64,000 nt of DNA from Thamnaconus septentrionalis (taxonomy: Eukaryota > Chordata > Actinopteri > Tetraodontiformes > Monacanthidae), in assembly GCA_009823395.1 (NCBI GenBank), contig CM020509.1:7658001-7722000 (forward strand), read 5' to 3'. This document shows positions 9,826 through 21,238 of the stretch, piece by piece. The first letter of the stretch is position 1; the number at the start of each line of letters is the position of its first letter. The notes beneath the pieces are model-generated. The model was not told where the DNA came from and searched no databases. It worked only from the letters and a program-made list of their open reading frames with translations. The position numbers were made by a program, and so were the translations under genes.

Positions 9826-10008
9826 TGTGTTTGGGGCTCATGTGGGACTTTTTTTTTTTTTTTGTGGCAGCCCTCCAAAAAAAACAAACAACCCAAAGCA
9901 ACGTCAGTGTATAGTATAACTTTTTTCAGCAGCTGGGGTTCTTTGGGCTCTAAAAGTACCTGTTTGTTTCTTCTACTTTTTTCTCATTTCATTATAAACT
10001 CTCATAGA

Positions 10009-10076
10009 AAGTCCATGGGATTGAACCCATGGACTTGGGTATCGCACCCCGTTGTTTCATCCACAGAGCTACGCAC
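10009..10076 (-). repeat. tRNA-like unit 6, opposite strand
   Basis: Read on the - strand: GCGTAGCTCTGTGGA (A-box-like), then GGTTCAATCCC (B-box-like) inside an 11-base perfect stem. The arms are 10009-10019 and 10026-10036 with a 6-base loop. Only this unit is inverted. Confidence 0.5.
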
Positions 10077-10227
10077 CGTGCTTCACTTGGGGCTCCAAAG
10101 GTTTATAAGTAACTCTGTTTAATCCTAACCCTGTTTCACTTAGGTCTATGCCAGTATCTAAGCAACACCAGTGGTATCATTAATCATGGGTCAGTCATTT
10201 CTGCAAAACGAAAAATTAGAGTCATAA

Positions 10228-10378
10228 CACATTCATTCATTCATCCATCATTCATCTTCTATACCCGCTTATTCCTATTCAGGGTCACGGGGGTCTGCTG
10301 GAGCCTATCCCAGCTGTCTTAGGGCGAAGGCAGGGTGACACCCTGGACAAGTCGCCAGTTCATCGCAGGGCATAACAC
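10228..10378 (-). mobile_element. LINE 3'-end-type repeat, copy 1
   Basis: Starts with (ATTC)n, then CTTCTATACCCGCTTATTCC, GGGTCACGGGGG, GGAGCCTATCCCAGCTG and CACCCTGGACAAGTCGCCAG. This is the very common teleost non-LTR retrotransposon tail seen in reverse. Its short tandem tail suggests an RTE/Rex3-like or L2-like origin; I cannot fix the family by eye. Confidence 0.7.
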
Positions 10379-12170
10379 ATTTTCTTTAAAAAACAAAAAA
10401 TTTCCAATTTCATGCTAAACCATCATAGAAAAGTCACCCAGCAAGTTTCGGGCTGTTCTGAGTCTTTCAATTTTTTGACCCTTGAAAAAAGCAAACAACA
10501 ACAAGAAAAAAACGACAGTGTATAGTATATTTCCCCAATTTTCAGACATGTTGAAATACTGTTTACTTGTTTATTGGTTTACTTTACAGAACCTCAAATG
10601 ATAATTTTAATAAAAGCAAAAATAGCCCCATCACCGCAGCTACCAAATGATATTCTGCAGTCAGACTGGTGGGATGAATGAATGAGCCATCCTGCAGGAG
10701 GCAGCGTCACTGGACTTCCTGCTCCGGTCCCACATGAATCAATAGTGCAAGAATCCCTGTAATCACAAATCCCAGTTTTTATTTTTCTCTGCGGCAAGGC
10801 AGACGAAGGGAAATATCGAATGTGTCAACGCAATCCTCACTGTGACACAAGGGGAGGACGGTGGTCGCTCTCAAAAGTCTCATTTGAATATTGACTTCGG
10901 CAAACCACAGCCAGAAAGACTTTTCACTGCGTTGGCATAAACCAGTGAAAGCGGACGGCTGTACCATGGTGCTTCCCACAGCTCCTGCTCTTGCGATGTG
11001 AGATGCTGGTGTAATAGTTGTTCAGCCGTTGCATCTTAATCGCAAACTCAAATTGTCTTCCTCATGGGGAGTTTAGGCCTGAATCTTTTTTTTTTTTTTC
11101 AATGCACTTATTTTTTTACAGTTCCTATACTCAATAGCTGTTGCTTTGCAAATGCAGTAATAGAGGCCTGTTGCTGCATGTGAGTGGTTGAAAAACTCTG
11201 TTGCCAACGCCAGCCACTGAGTCACAGCTGCCAATACCAGCAGACACGGAGTGAGAATTGTGTATAAGTAATGACGCCTTTAGAGTTGAAGCACAATGCG
11301 AGCGCGTTTCCATTGTGACTTTCTCGGTGCACTCTCCTCTCTGGAAATAGCTGCACTTATACTCATTCTCCTTGGAGCCAAAGAGAAACGTGAGGCAGGG
11401 GAATAAAGACTGTACCCGGTCAAGGAAAAAAAGAAAAAAGAAGGAGCTTGCACACCTATGACCCGGCAGTGTGGCGGGAGGCTAGAACAACTCTCCCTTG
11501 ACGTCATTGGACGTCTACTGAAGCTGAGCCAGAATGGCTGCGGGAGGAGCACCGTCACTTTGAAACTTGAACTTTGGTGCGACGGCTCACGGCAAAGGCG
11601 TTTCATCCGGTGGAAGCAACAGAGTGAAGACAGCGACCGGAGGGACGAGGGTGGATTGAAACTCCTTTCAGGAGGTAGAGAGGATTAAAAAGGGGGAGGG
11701 GGTCAAGGAGCAGAGGAGGGGCCTGTCAAACTAAGGACAACATGCCATATGTTAGCTAAACTAGCTAAACTAGCTTCCACGTAGCCAGGTGAATTCCTTT
11801 GGTTTGTTGTCATGTATCAATCTGATCATGAGCTCAAAGAAAGGACTTCTGAAGCCACCGTGGAATGTGAGTTGTGGTTGCCCAGGTGTTTTAGTCTTGG
11901 ATTTTTGGTCAATGCACACAGGGGTGTGGCTAGCAGTTTTGGGCCTAAATACTGTGCATAGCATATTAATAATGGTATCCTCTGGGGGCCCCAAAAACTG
12001 CTGTGGCCCATGTTTTCCTCCTCAACGGCGCCCCTGCACGCACAACAAATCCAGATGTCAAGTCGGTGCATCCCACTCATTTTCTGCGGAAAAGGACGTG
12101 CACCGCTTACTGGATACGGGCACGTCGAGTCGATGGACCAGCCGCCTTGTGAAATGAAAATTTGCATAAT
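10379..12170 (+). other. intergenic, no gene seen
   Basis: Unique-looking sequence. The longest open frames are 122 and 115 residues at about 11.79-12.17 kb on opposite strands of the same DNA, with no recognisable domain and no matching splice context. I regard them as chance. Confidence 0.6.
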
Positions 12171-12171
12171 C

Positions 12172-12200
12172 ACTACTGCATCTCAACTTTATGCAGTAGT
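12172..12200 (+). repeat. short inverted repeat
   Basis: ACTACTGCAT (12172-12181) is perfectly complementary to ATGCAGTAGT (12191-12200) across a 9-base loop. A 10-bp stem of this kind can occur by chance in 64 kb. Confidence 0.5.
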
Positions 12201-15200
12201 AGTTCCACCCAACATTGCAAAAGAACAAAAAAAACCCCAAACATTGACCAAACTGTCAAACATGTTTTGAGTGTTTATCTGTTTGAGTCAGTTGCTACGT
12301 TGGTGACAGCAGAAGCAGAAGCCTTAGTATTCCAGACTATCGCACAGCTCACACCGCATCTGTAAAGTGAACGCGTGATAGCTGATGTTGGCTGCTTTTA
12401 CTCTGAAAAATGTCTAATCATGCCCGGAAAACACAAGCATCAACATCAGCAAGCTCTTCACCACATTTAAAGTGGGGTTGTGTGTTTTTCCAATAAGTCA
12501 GTGTCAGTTCACTCTAGTTCATATGAGGAGCCAGAATTGTGCCATTTAAAGGGTGGATGCACATAACCTTACCCAAATTAAAAAAAAAAACAACAGCAAA
12601 CAAAATGCAGACGCAGCATTTTTTTTTTCCTCAATTAAAAATTGGAAAATCGGGGTTAGGGATGAGAATGAGGTAATTAACAAAGCAACCTTACACTGAT
12701 GAAGTTGGAGAGACCACCCGAGGAACAAATTAGATTTTTTTTTTAAGTTGAGCTGAGAAAAAGTTTGTTGCCAGATCAGACAAACAAGCAAAAGTTCTCC
12801 TGCCAAATAACCTGACCTGCCATTTATCGAGCAGTAAATGGCAGTTATCTAACTGACAAAGTTCTCAATTTGCCAAACAAGTTGGGGATTAAAATGCAAA
12901 AAAAAGTAATAAAAAAAAAAAGAAAAAAGTTTTTGGGTTTTGTGTTCATTTTGTGTAAATCTAAAATACTGGCTACAGTGAAAACTGAAACATGAACACA
13001 AACTACACAAGGACAAATCATGGACTTTGGTTTTGCCTTTTGTGGGACTGTGGGACTCTTCATGACCTGACTGTCCATCACTTTGAGTGATACTTGAGGT
13101 TTTTCTGGCAGACTTGTGTTGATTTATCTCTGGAGGTCAAAGGTGCAGCACCATGTTGTGACTTCTGGTGCTAAAAGTTGTCTAACTTTGTCATGCGGAA
13201 TGATCCCAGTGAGTGTGGAAACTACGAATTGGAGGCTGTTTTTTTTTTTCCTGCCCCCCCCCCGGGGTACCCAAGTGAACGACTCTCGGTTAGAAACAGG
13301 TCCCCATATGGAAACAATCTCCCGCCTCCATTAACGCTGTTCAGGTTGGTTAGCCCAACGAACACCATGGCTACCTCGAGGGGGACGCCGGGTGATGAAT
13401 GACCGGCTCACGTGAAATCAGCCGAGCTGACGTCAGGAGCTTTTGGGCTTCACCTTCGAGCCCAAATGCCGCAAAAATAAACAGTAAAGAGAAATACTGT
13501 TCAAGGAGCACAAACGTGGCTGCTGAGTGACCCGCTGCTCTTGATCAACGGCTGACATCTCCACGTCTGCGCTTCAGTTCTGCCGGAATTATTTGTCTAG
13601 AGTGGACTTTTTTTCCGTAGCCAGACAGTGAAAAGGTGCTCCACAAATCTGCTTTGCTTAGATCAACACTTCCAAATAATCTGGAGGAACTGAGCCGCTG
13701 CTGAAAGCCCATCGCGGTCACCGCTCATCTCAAAAAGAAATCTCATGATTAGTTCCTCAGAACAACTGAGGTTAGAAGTTGAAGGATTTTGTGTCGCAGA
13801 GATTCATTGTGTCACCCAATACTTGGATTTCTGTGCCTCTGTTCTTGTCTCACTATATTTAAGACCTCGGGGCCGTGTGTAATTTCTTCTTTTTTTTTTC
13901 CCCTCTCTCCTCACCCGAACCATCTCGTTTGCGCCTCGGCTATTTAAAATAAACCATTGTTCTACATGTGAAAGAGGTCAGCTGTGATCCGCCGCGGCCG
14001 CCTGGATGAATTCCTCCTCTAAGGTCAGGCCACACATTCCCACCGAGACCAAACATGGTCTGACTCATGTAGTGCAAATGAGGCATTTGGAACACTTTGG
14101 CTATTCATCTTTATCTGGCGTTATCTCGTTGCACATCTCCCTCGTCGGACATCGGAGGCATCCGCGGCTGAAGAGGCTGAGGCTTCCTCTTTTGGCATTT
14201 CCCCCTCGTGGGGATGCGAGAGGAGCAACAGCCATCCAATTATGTTCCACTTATTCTCGCCAGTCAGACTCAGGAGCGGGGTAATAAGATTGCAGAAAAG
14301 ACACTTCTCATTATTGAGAGCCGCACGCTCATCCGGTTGCCAGCTGAACTATTTACGATGGGAATCCTACATTAATAATAATAAAAAAATTTGTATGCTG
14401 AACGTAAAGTGCATTTATGCACTGCTTTTATTGCTCGTTGACAGTCTGTCTGCAAACACCCCATCTCAAGGAGCGCATCCTAACATTTGGACAGCAGAAG
14501 GCGTGGTCTGATTCCACAGATTGACCAAATGTCTTTTGTTTAAAAATAATAATAATAATAATGATAAAAAAAAATCTGAACCATTGTCTAACAATCTAAC
14601 AGTTTCATACTTTGCAACTCACCTCTGCACATTTTATTGTTGCAATACTCACAGAACACTTTGGTGCAGGCCTTGGTTTTCACCTGTGGTTAATTCAGGA
14701 ACTGGTCTCCAGCCTTTCAATGGTCTCCAACCAGTCTGACCATTCTGACTTCTGATGGATTTTCTGTCACACAACTGCTGCTTACTGGATATTTTTTCCA
14801 GTTTATCTTTCGTGAAATAACCAAATCAGTCCAAATTAAACCAGCAATTAAGCATTTACATTACGAGATGTGGGAAATCAGTTATCAAACAATGTGGAAT
14901 AGACTCAATAATTCAACTTAAAGCAGCTTAAGTGCGCCACACCAAGCACATGGTTTGTCAGTGTGGACAGCAGCACTGAGCCAACTAGTGCAGCTGCTTT
15001 GGTAGACTCACCACACAGGACCCAGGTGTGCTGAGTCACTCATTAGGGCTCCTGCAGTCACTCATTAACACACCTGCGGGAAGGAGGAGGAAGCCACGCC
15101 CACTGGGACCATCTTCTGCAAACCTGAGAGGTGCTTAGTGTGGAAAAGCCCAGCAGATCAGCAGTACCAACCTTATTGTGACGGTTTAATTTTTGGCTGC

Positions 15201-17640
15201 CCCTGTTATGAATGTCTACTTTGTTTTAAAATATATATACTAATAATAATTATAGTTAATTAAACCTGATAAACTAAAATGACAGTATTAGTATAAAAAC
15301 ACATTTGCTTAACATATAAAAAAAATGTTCTTCCATATGAATGCCAGTAAACAACTGCTTCACACATTTTATTTTAATTCCGGTGGCACGATGTTGATTT
15401 TTTTTTTTTCTTTTTCAATTAACCTCAGCAAACAAATGAACAATTAAAGCTTTTGGTAAGAACAGAAAAACATGGACTCCTCAAACATTCAGAAAATCAC
15501 TGCGAAGCCGATGTTTGCTGGTGTCCCTTAAGAAATAAATGGAACAGCTGTAGCGTCGCCAGTTATTGTGCTCCACTATTGATAAATTATCCAGGTATTC
15601 ATCTCTAATTGGATAGTCGGTGTAAATTTAGCTTTACCATATTGATCGCTGCTGCGGGCCCCTGCTTTGTGGGCCCCGTGAGACCCTGGGCTTCCCATCA
15701 GCCTGTGATGAAAACGCCTGCAGGCCCGTTGGTTCCTCTCAGTAGTGGGAACCTCGCAGTACGCCGCCTGGACCCCATTCGTTATTTGCGTTCAAAAGAA
15801 AAACGGCCCGTCATCTGTGAATTTCACCGCAGAGTCCCAGATGACGCAGGCTGTGCGTGTGAAACTCGAGCCTCCGGCCTTTCAGCGCCGCGGCCGCAGA
15901 CCCCCGGGAGTCGCCTCCACCAGTGACTTCATGAGCAGTGAATTTCTTCAGTGTCAGGCTTTGTCAAGTTTTCAGTTTGTCACCGTTTCCATTCACGCGT
16001 GTGAAAAGAGCGGACAAACAGGCCTCGCTCTGCCAGGGACCCTTCATCATGCATTCGGCAGATATTCTATATACGTACGTCTTCACAAACTGTATTTAGC
16101 CCTGTGGTTTACAGCCTGCTGCAACAAAAAACAACAACAACCCAGATTTAGATTCTTGTTAAAACTGATGTTTAGTTGGACCTTCCACATCTTTAGAAAG
16201 GGACAAAAACAAGGAGGTGTCAGAGGGCGGAGTCAGTGCCTGACTGAGGGACATCACTGAGGACTCATTTTCTGAACTGTCATTTGTTTTACACCATTGC
16301 ATCATTTTGGGAAAACAATGGCAAAGCAAATTCTGAATTTTTCGGAAGCCTCAAATGATCGTAGAAGGACAGTTAATTACTGTAATCACGTTTATCTTTG
16401 CTTAAGACAGAATTGCATGATCTCAGTAACCTCACACACTTTTCTTCTCAAGTTTATAAAATGAAAATCTCAATTTATCACAAATCCAGAGGTTGAGCGA
16501 GAAGCAGGACTTCCTTTGGTAAAAGCTCAAAATATTCTCATTATAATTAATTTATTACCACCTGAGGATACAATCTAATTACATAACATGTTGGCTGGGA
16601 CAAAAAATTTGCAAACAATAATCATCCAGCACCAGCTTCCTTCTTTCATCCAGTGTCTGTTCATGGAACTAAAAGGATAAAAAACACTTTTAAATTGGAG
16701 CGTTTTCACGGCGCAGATCACACGCTGCCAAGTGTCACAACTATTTTCAACTTCACAGATGACGCTTGGTTCAGAATCCCCCTCGGAGGCGTCCCGACCC
16801 AGATGAATCACCACATCAGGTGCTTCTGTCTATACCATGACACGCTGAGCGCTCTGGAAGCCCCTTCCGAAGGCCGTCATCTACTGAGGGGGAACGTTCA
16901 ACTCAGAAAGTTCCATGATGGAGCGCAGAAAAAACAAAAAACTAAACAGGCCAAAGGCCACCAGAACAGAAAGTTGGACCCTAGAACAAGCTGGGAATGT
17001 GATTAAGGCCTGAACCGGGTCGGGGTCCAGCCGACAGTTCCCTCACCCAACACCTTAATTCTCTCGCGGTTCCTGAGGAGACACTTGGCATTTTGTGAAC
17101 ATAAACCTGTTTAGTGTGACATGGGATGAAGGCCCCTGGAGTGACAGATGTTTCTCTTTAATGTGATTTAAAGCAATTTATTTATTTATTTATTTTAAAG
17201 GAACTCTGAGGAGTTGATGCTCAAGATCCTCCGGGCTGTTTTGTTTGAAATCGTGGGCTGGTATTTTTTTTTTTCCTGTCTCATGCAGAAAGGTGATGAA
17301 ACGGAGAACTCCTCCTCTGGTGTTGGAGTTTTTTTTTAAATTTTATTTTATAATAACAGAAACCACAAGTTATGATAAAATGGTCTTGGGGTTTAGAATT
17401 GGATGCAGAAACCAAATATCTGATCTCTGATGCACCAGTAGATGTTTATGAGTTTTAAAAAGAAGAACATTAAAATACAGCAACCCTTAAGAACTTAGAA
17501 GTTGCATATAAACTTCTCTACCTAACGTATTGTGGAGCTCCATGACTTCAGACATTGTGGAGTTGACCATCAAAGAAAGAACAAAAATAAAAATAAATGA
17601 AACATATATCAATATGTAGAACATTCTGTGTGGGTTGTCT
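12201..17640 (+). other. intergenic, no gene seen
   Basis: AT-rich sequence with A and T runs, ATA/AAT microsatellite at about 14546-14562 and (ATTT)n at about 17179-17200. Short ORFs only, none with a domain. The GC-richer part at 15.64-15.93 kb has a 171-residue open frame without recognisable content. Confidence 0.6.
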
Positions 17641-17647
17641 TTGGCTT

Positions 17648-17803
17648 TTTCCCACAGTCCAAAAACGCCTGCTATGAACTGGCGACTTGTCCAGGGTGTC
17701 ACCCTGCCTTCACCCTATGACAGCTGGGAGAGGCTCCAGTAGACCCCTGTGACCCTGAGTGCAAGATGAAGAAGGTATTGAAAATGGTTGGATGGATGGA
17801 TAT
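17648..17803 (+). mobile_element. LINE 3'-end-type repeat, copy 2
   Basis: Same element as at 10228-10378 but in the opposite orientation: CCACAGTCCAAAAA, CTGGCGACTTGTCCAGGGTG, ACAGCTGGGAGAGGCTCCAG, then a (TGGA)n tail at about 17788-17800. Confidence 0.7.
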
Positions 17804-19600
17804 AATATGGAACATCACAAAATTGCTCATTGAAATTGTAAAATTCTGTTTCCCTGAGTAAAAATATTACATTTTCTTATAGAACATATCCAGGCAAGGG
17901 CATCGTGAATACATGGGACCACCAGTGTGTCAATCTTGCCCCTCCCCAAACAACTCAAGCATTTCAAGGAGACCACCTGCGAAGCCAGCAGAGTTGGCAA
18001 ACTGCTAAGCTGGTTATTTAGCTCTTTATTGATCTTGTTACGTGGCACAAAGCCAAACTGAACGACTTTTAAACGTCAGGTGATTTACCAAAATTCTGCC
18101 CTTGTGGCGTCGACAGGAAATGTGTGACGTGCAGTGACCACCTGCTGGAAATAGTGTCCATTGGTGAAGTGTACAGCACACAGTAGGGGGCAAAACATTC
18201 AAACAGAACCAATTTCGAGGAAAATAGAATGAAAAAAATGGAATTTGAGGCAAAAGAAAAGAAAATTTTGACAGACATTTCAGTCGATGGTCCTTCATTT
18301 TCCCAGCAACTGCATCAACTTCGCCACCGCTGCCTCTGCAACAGTGCACTGTTTGTTCAACTGCAGAAAAAAAGGGACGTCTCGACGAGCGCAGAGGAAG
18401 AGAACGGAGGAACAAAGAGAGGCTTTCATGCCGTCGGCTCTGTGTTTGTGTGGTTCGTTGAAGAGTCTCGAGACACCAGAGGGAAATCCAACAGACCTTC
18501 AAAGGGACGGCGCAGTGGGGAGTGTTGGCACGCCGCTGGTTTGGACAGCTTGCATACCTTCTAACACAACCCCGTTTAACAGTCCGCCGCAAAGCAACAG
18601 AAGCTTCTACCGCCACAAGCAAAACGCAGACGGTTTACCGCACATTTAGAATCTGACAAGTGTGAATTTTAATGATGTCCCCCCAGCCGGACCGGACACC
18701 ATCGTAGCACTGAGACATCTGGTCTGATGTTCTTGTCCGACAAGTCGCTAACTCACAACCAACATGATTGGCGTAGTTTATTTCAAGAATTTTAATGGGA
18801 TGAGGAGAAGAAGCAGAAGGTTTATTTTCAATGCAAAAGATACAATGAAACATTTTAAATGTTTTCAGCAACAATCTTATTTGTATTAATATATTTAAAA
18901 GGAAGCAATGAGTGTATATAAAAATTGTAATGAATCCTCTGAACTTGACAAAAGAACAAAGGACAAAAGAAAAAGAATTACTGAGATCTGTTGCTGTTAA
19001 GTTGCTGGAGCAGCAAAAACAATAGTCTTGTTGTTTAGATGGGGGCTATGAAATGTAACATAACATAACGGTGCAGTGGAAGTCCAGGACCTCATCTGTT
19101 TTTCAGACCTTCTATTTTCTAAATGCAGCTACTTTCACGCATTTAGTTTGCTTCGTTGGTGTCAAGCAACTTCTGATTCTCTCTAGTAAGTGCTTGTAAC
19201 TGATTTTATTGCATGCGTGATGCGGCATGAAAACAGAAGCGGCATGGAGGCTTTGCAGTAAACACTTTGCAGGCCTCTCGCTGTCGCTGCCGTCACCGAC
19301 GGCTTATTACAATCGAGGGCGTAGAGGACCGCGGGCTGCGAAAACGAGGAAAGTTGCCAGAGTGTCTCAAATGACCACGGCGTTATATAACACACACACA
19401 CACACCCACACACACACAGGAAGCCACTGAATTATAAATGCAGAAACAGGAAATTCCTCCCCCACCCGCTGTCACTCAGACTCTGACCTTGCACTAAATC
19501 AATTAGCAGCGCTGCAGGCAATCAGCGGACCCTCTCCGTGGAGACCCAGTGAATGCACGGCCTCAGTCCTGGAGGGCCTCTGGCTCGGCTCTCCGCGCCG
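17804..19600 (+). other. intergenic, no gene assigned
   Basis: Contains opposed open frames at 18.04-18.65 kb (194 residues on -, 120 on +) without recognisable domains, and a (CA)n run at 19390-19418. Nothing here is supported as a gene. Confidence 0.6.
19390..19418 (+). repeat. (CA)n microsatellite
   Basis: About 14 CA units with one CCC interruption. Confidence 0.9.
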
Positions 19601-19607
19601 CCGCTAC

Positions 19608-19891
19608 CTGATGGGTGGCCGCGGCTCCCGTCCGTGCCAACAGGGCAGCCATTTCACACTGTGCAAATCAAAGAACAGCGGGGGTGACATCATGTTTCCA
19701 CACAGGCCGGCGCAGAAGAGGCTCTTGTGCTGCTCCTGTGTGGTCAGGAAGGTCTCGCTCCACTCGATGACCACCCGGAGCAGGTCCCGCACTGTCCTCT
19801 GTTGTTTGTTCTCCTCTCTTGACTTATTTGGAGCAGCTTCAGGCAGACGGCAGGCTTTCACCACGCGGCACGTATGAGTCATCGCCGAGGC
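19608..19891 (-). CDS. candidate exon of an unidentified gene
   Basis: On the - strand an acceptor (CCATTTTCAG) is followed by 284 bases open in one frame, ending at a possible donor CAG|GTAGCG; the stop seen in the open frame is formed by that GTAG. If real, it encodes about 94 residues, with RTVRDLLRVVIEWSETFL and TTQEQHKSLFCAGLCG in the middle. Third codon positions across that block are mostly G or C (CTG, GTG, ATC, GAG, AGC, TTC), unlike the AT-rich flanks. I do not recognise the protein and see no partner exon nearby. It could instead be an exon of a non-coding RNA, a pseudogene piece or chance. Confidence 0.3.
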
Positions 19892-21168
19892 CTGAAAATG
19901 GTATTAAAGACAAAATCTTAGTGAGTTTGATATTTCCCCTCCCCTGCTTTTCATCTGTGAAGCAGATTCAAAACAGGAGGTAATGGAAAGCAAGTACGAA
20001 AAAAAACAACAAAAAAACAAAAGCCGTTATTAAATTGTGACTCAGTTCTTGTCTTTTCACAATTTAAACATAGTTTAATTTCTCTCTCTCTTTTTTTTTA
20101 ACTGTAACCCTTCACTCAAGTTTTTTTCCATTCTTAATCACAATCAAAATGTTGACCCATTGTTCTGAATTTTTGTTTTTCAAAATTTTCAAAGTCAGAT
20201 GCTGGGTAATTATAAATTAAAATAAAGTAAGTACTATTACTACTACTACTACTACTAATATATGTTCTATTACATTGAAGGTTATATTTTTTCACTTGAA
20301 AAACAATACACATCGCCATTAGAAATGCATTCAGGACACTGGTGGACACTCATGTCAACTTCAGTTTAATCAACTCCGTTCCCTCGTTCCCATTCAGGTA
20401 ACCTGATGCCACTGTCCAGACATTCGGTATTTAGCTGCAGAATCAATGCAGCATCTGTGTCCTTACACCCCCGAGACTGTGACACAGGCGATCCTGCCTC
20501 TGTCTTCCCAGCCGGTCGCTCCCCAGAGGGTGTATTAGTCCTGTCCCTATACAGTGCGAGTCATTGTTCCATAAAGATGCACGTGGCTCGTGTTACTGTG
20601 ACGTATCAGCGGATGAAACTCTGATATCAAAGGACATCGCATTTGATTTGAGCCTACAGCCTTCACACAGCTTTTTATACTCCTGGGTTACAAAGCAGAA
20701 CTATCCATGGCGAGTTGTGATTTTCTTGGTTTAATCAGGTTTAATCAGGGCTCAGAACTGCTTCCCTCCCCTTTGCAGTTCCCTGCCTGCTGTGGGGAAT
20801 CAGTCACATTAAAAGTGTCTAGAAATTTTCCTCGGTCTCAAAATAAAATGCACAATTGTACTGTTTTACTCAACAATTGTTACTTTTAATTAATTAATTT
20901 ATTTCAAATATTTTTACTGTCTCTAACAGAACATACTGTCTTTTTTCACTTTCATATTTTTTTTATTTTGATTGTGCACAATTTTGTAGTTATTTAATTT
21001 AATTTTGTGAATTTAGAATTTAATTTTGTGAATTTAGAATTTAATTTTTTCATAAAACATATTATCATGTGTTATTTGTGTTTTTGATATTCAGCTTGTT
21101 TTTAAGAAAGTGTTTTTTGTAACGTGTAACATAAATTGTATATTTTTAAATATTTGTTTTCATCTGCT
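19892..21168 (+). other. intergenic, no gene seen
   Basis: AT-rich. A (TAC)n microsatellite lies at 20233-20257, and a tandem 20-base duplication (AATTTTGTGAATTTAGAATT) around 21000-21042. Confidence 0.65.
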
Positions 21169-21170
21169 TG

Positions 21171-21238
21171 AAGAGTAAAACAGAAATAGGAATGATCAGG
21201 GAACCGTCCCTGATCATTCCTAGTTCTGTTTCACTCTT
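21171..21238. repeat. long near-perfect hairpin (30-bp arms plus 2, 4-base loop)
   Basis: Left arm 21173-21202 and right arm 21207-21236 are reverse complements with only two mismatches over 30 bases. Two more A-T pairs extend it to 21171/21238. The loop is ACCG (21203-21206), and the arm core is GGAATGATCAGGGA. Such arms and so short a loop are unusual in unique sequence. It may be a palindromic miniature transposon, a recent inverted duplication, or a hairpin RNA gene. Confidence 0.85.

Larger units (their letters stand above)
8772..10230 (+). other. intergenic, dominated by the tRNA-like cluster
   Basis: From the smyd5 poly(A) site to the first LINE tail there is no protein gene. 8772-9130 is unique sequence. 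9130-10080 is the tRNA-like cluster, interspersed with T runs at about 9248-9260, 9380-9397, 9531-9552 and 9849-9863. Confidence 0.7.

Noticed and set aside
9132..10076. Functional tRNA genes
   Set aside because: Anticodon and T arms pair poorly and several B boxes are damaged; best treated as tRNA-derived repeats or pseudogenes.
18038..18622. 194-residue minus-strand ORF with 111-120-residue ORFs opposite
   Set aside because: Opposed long frames over the same DNA, no recognisable domain and no splice context.
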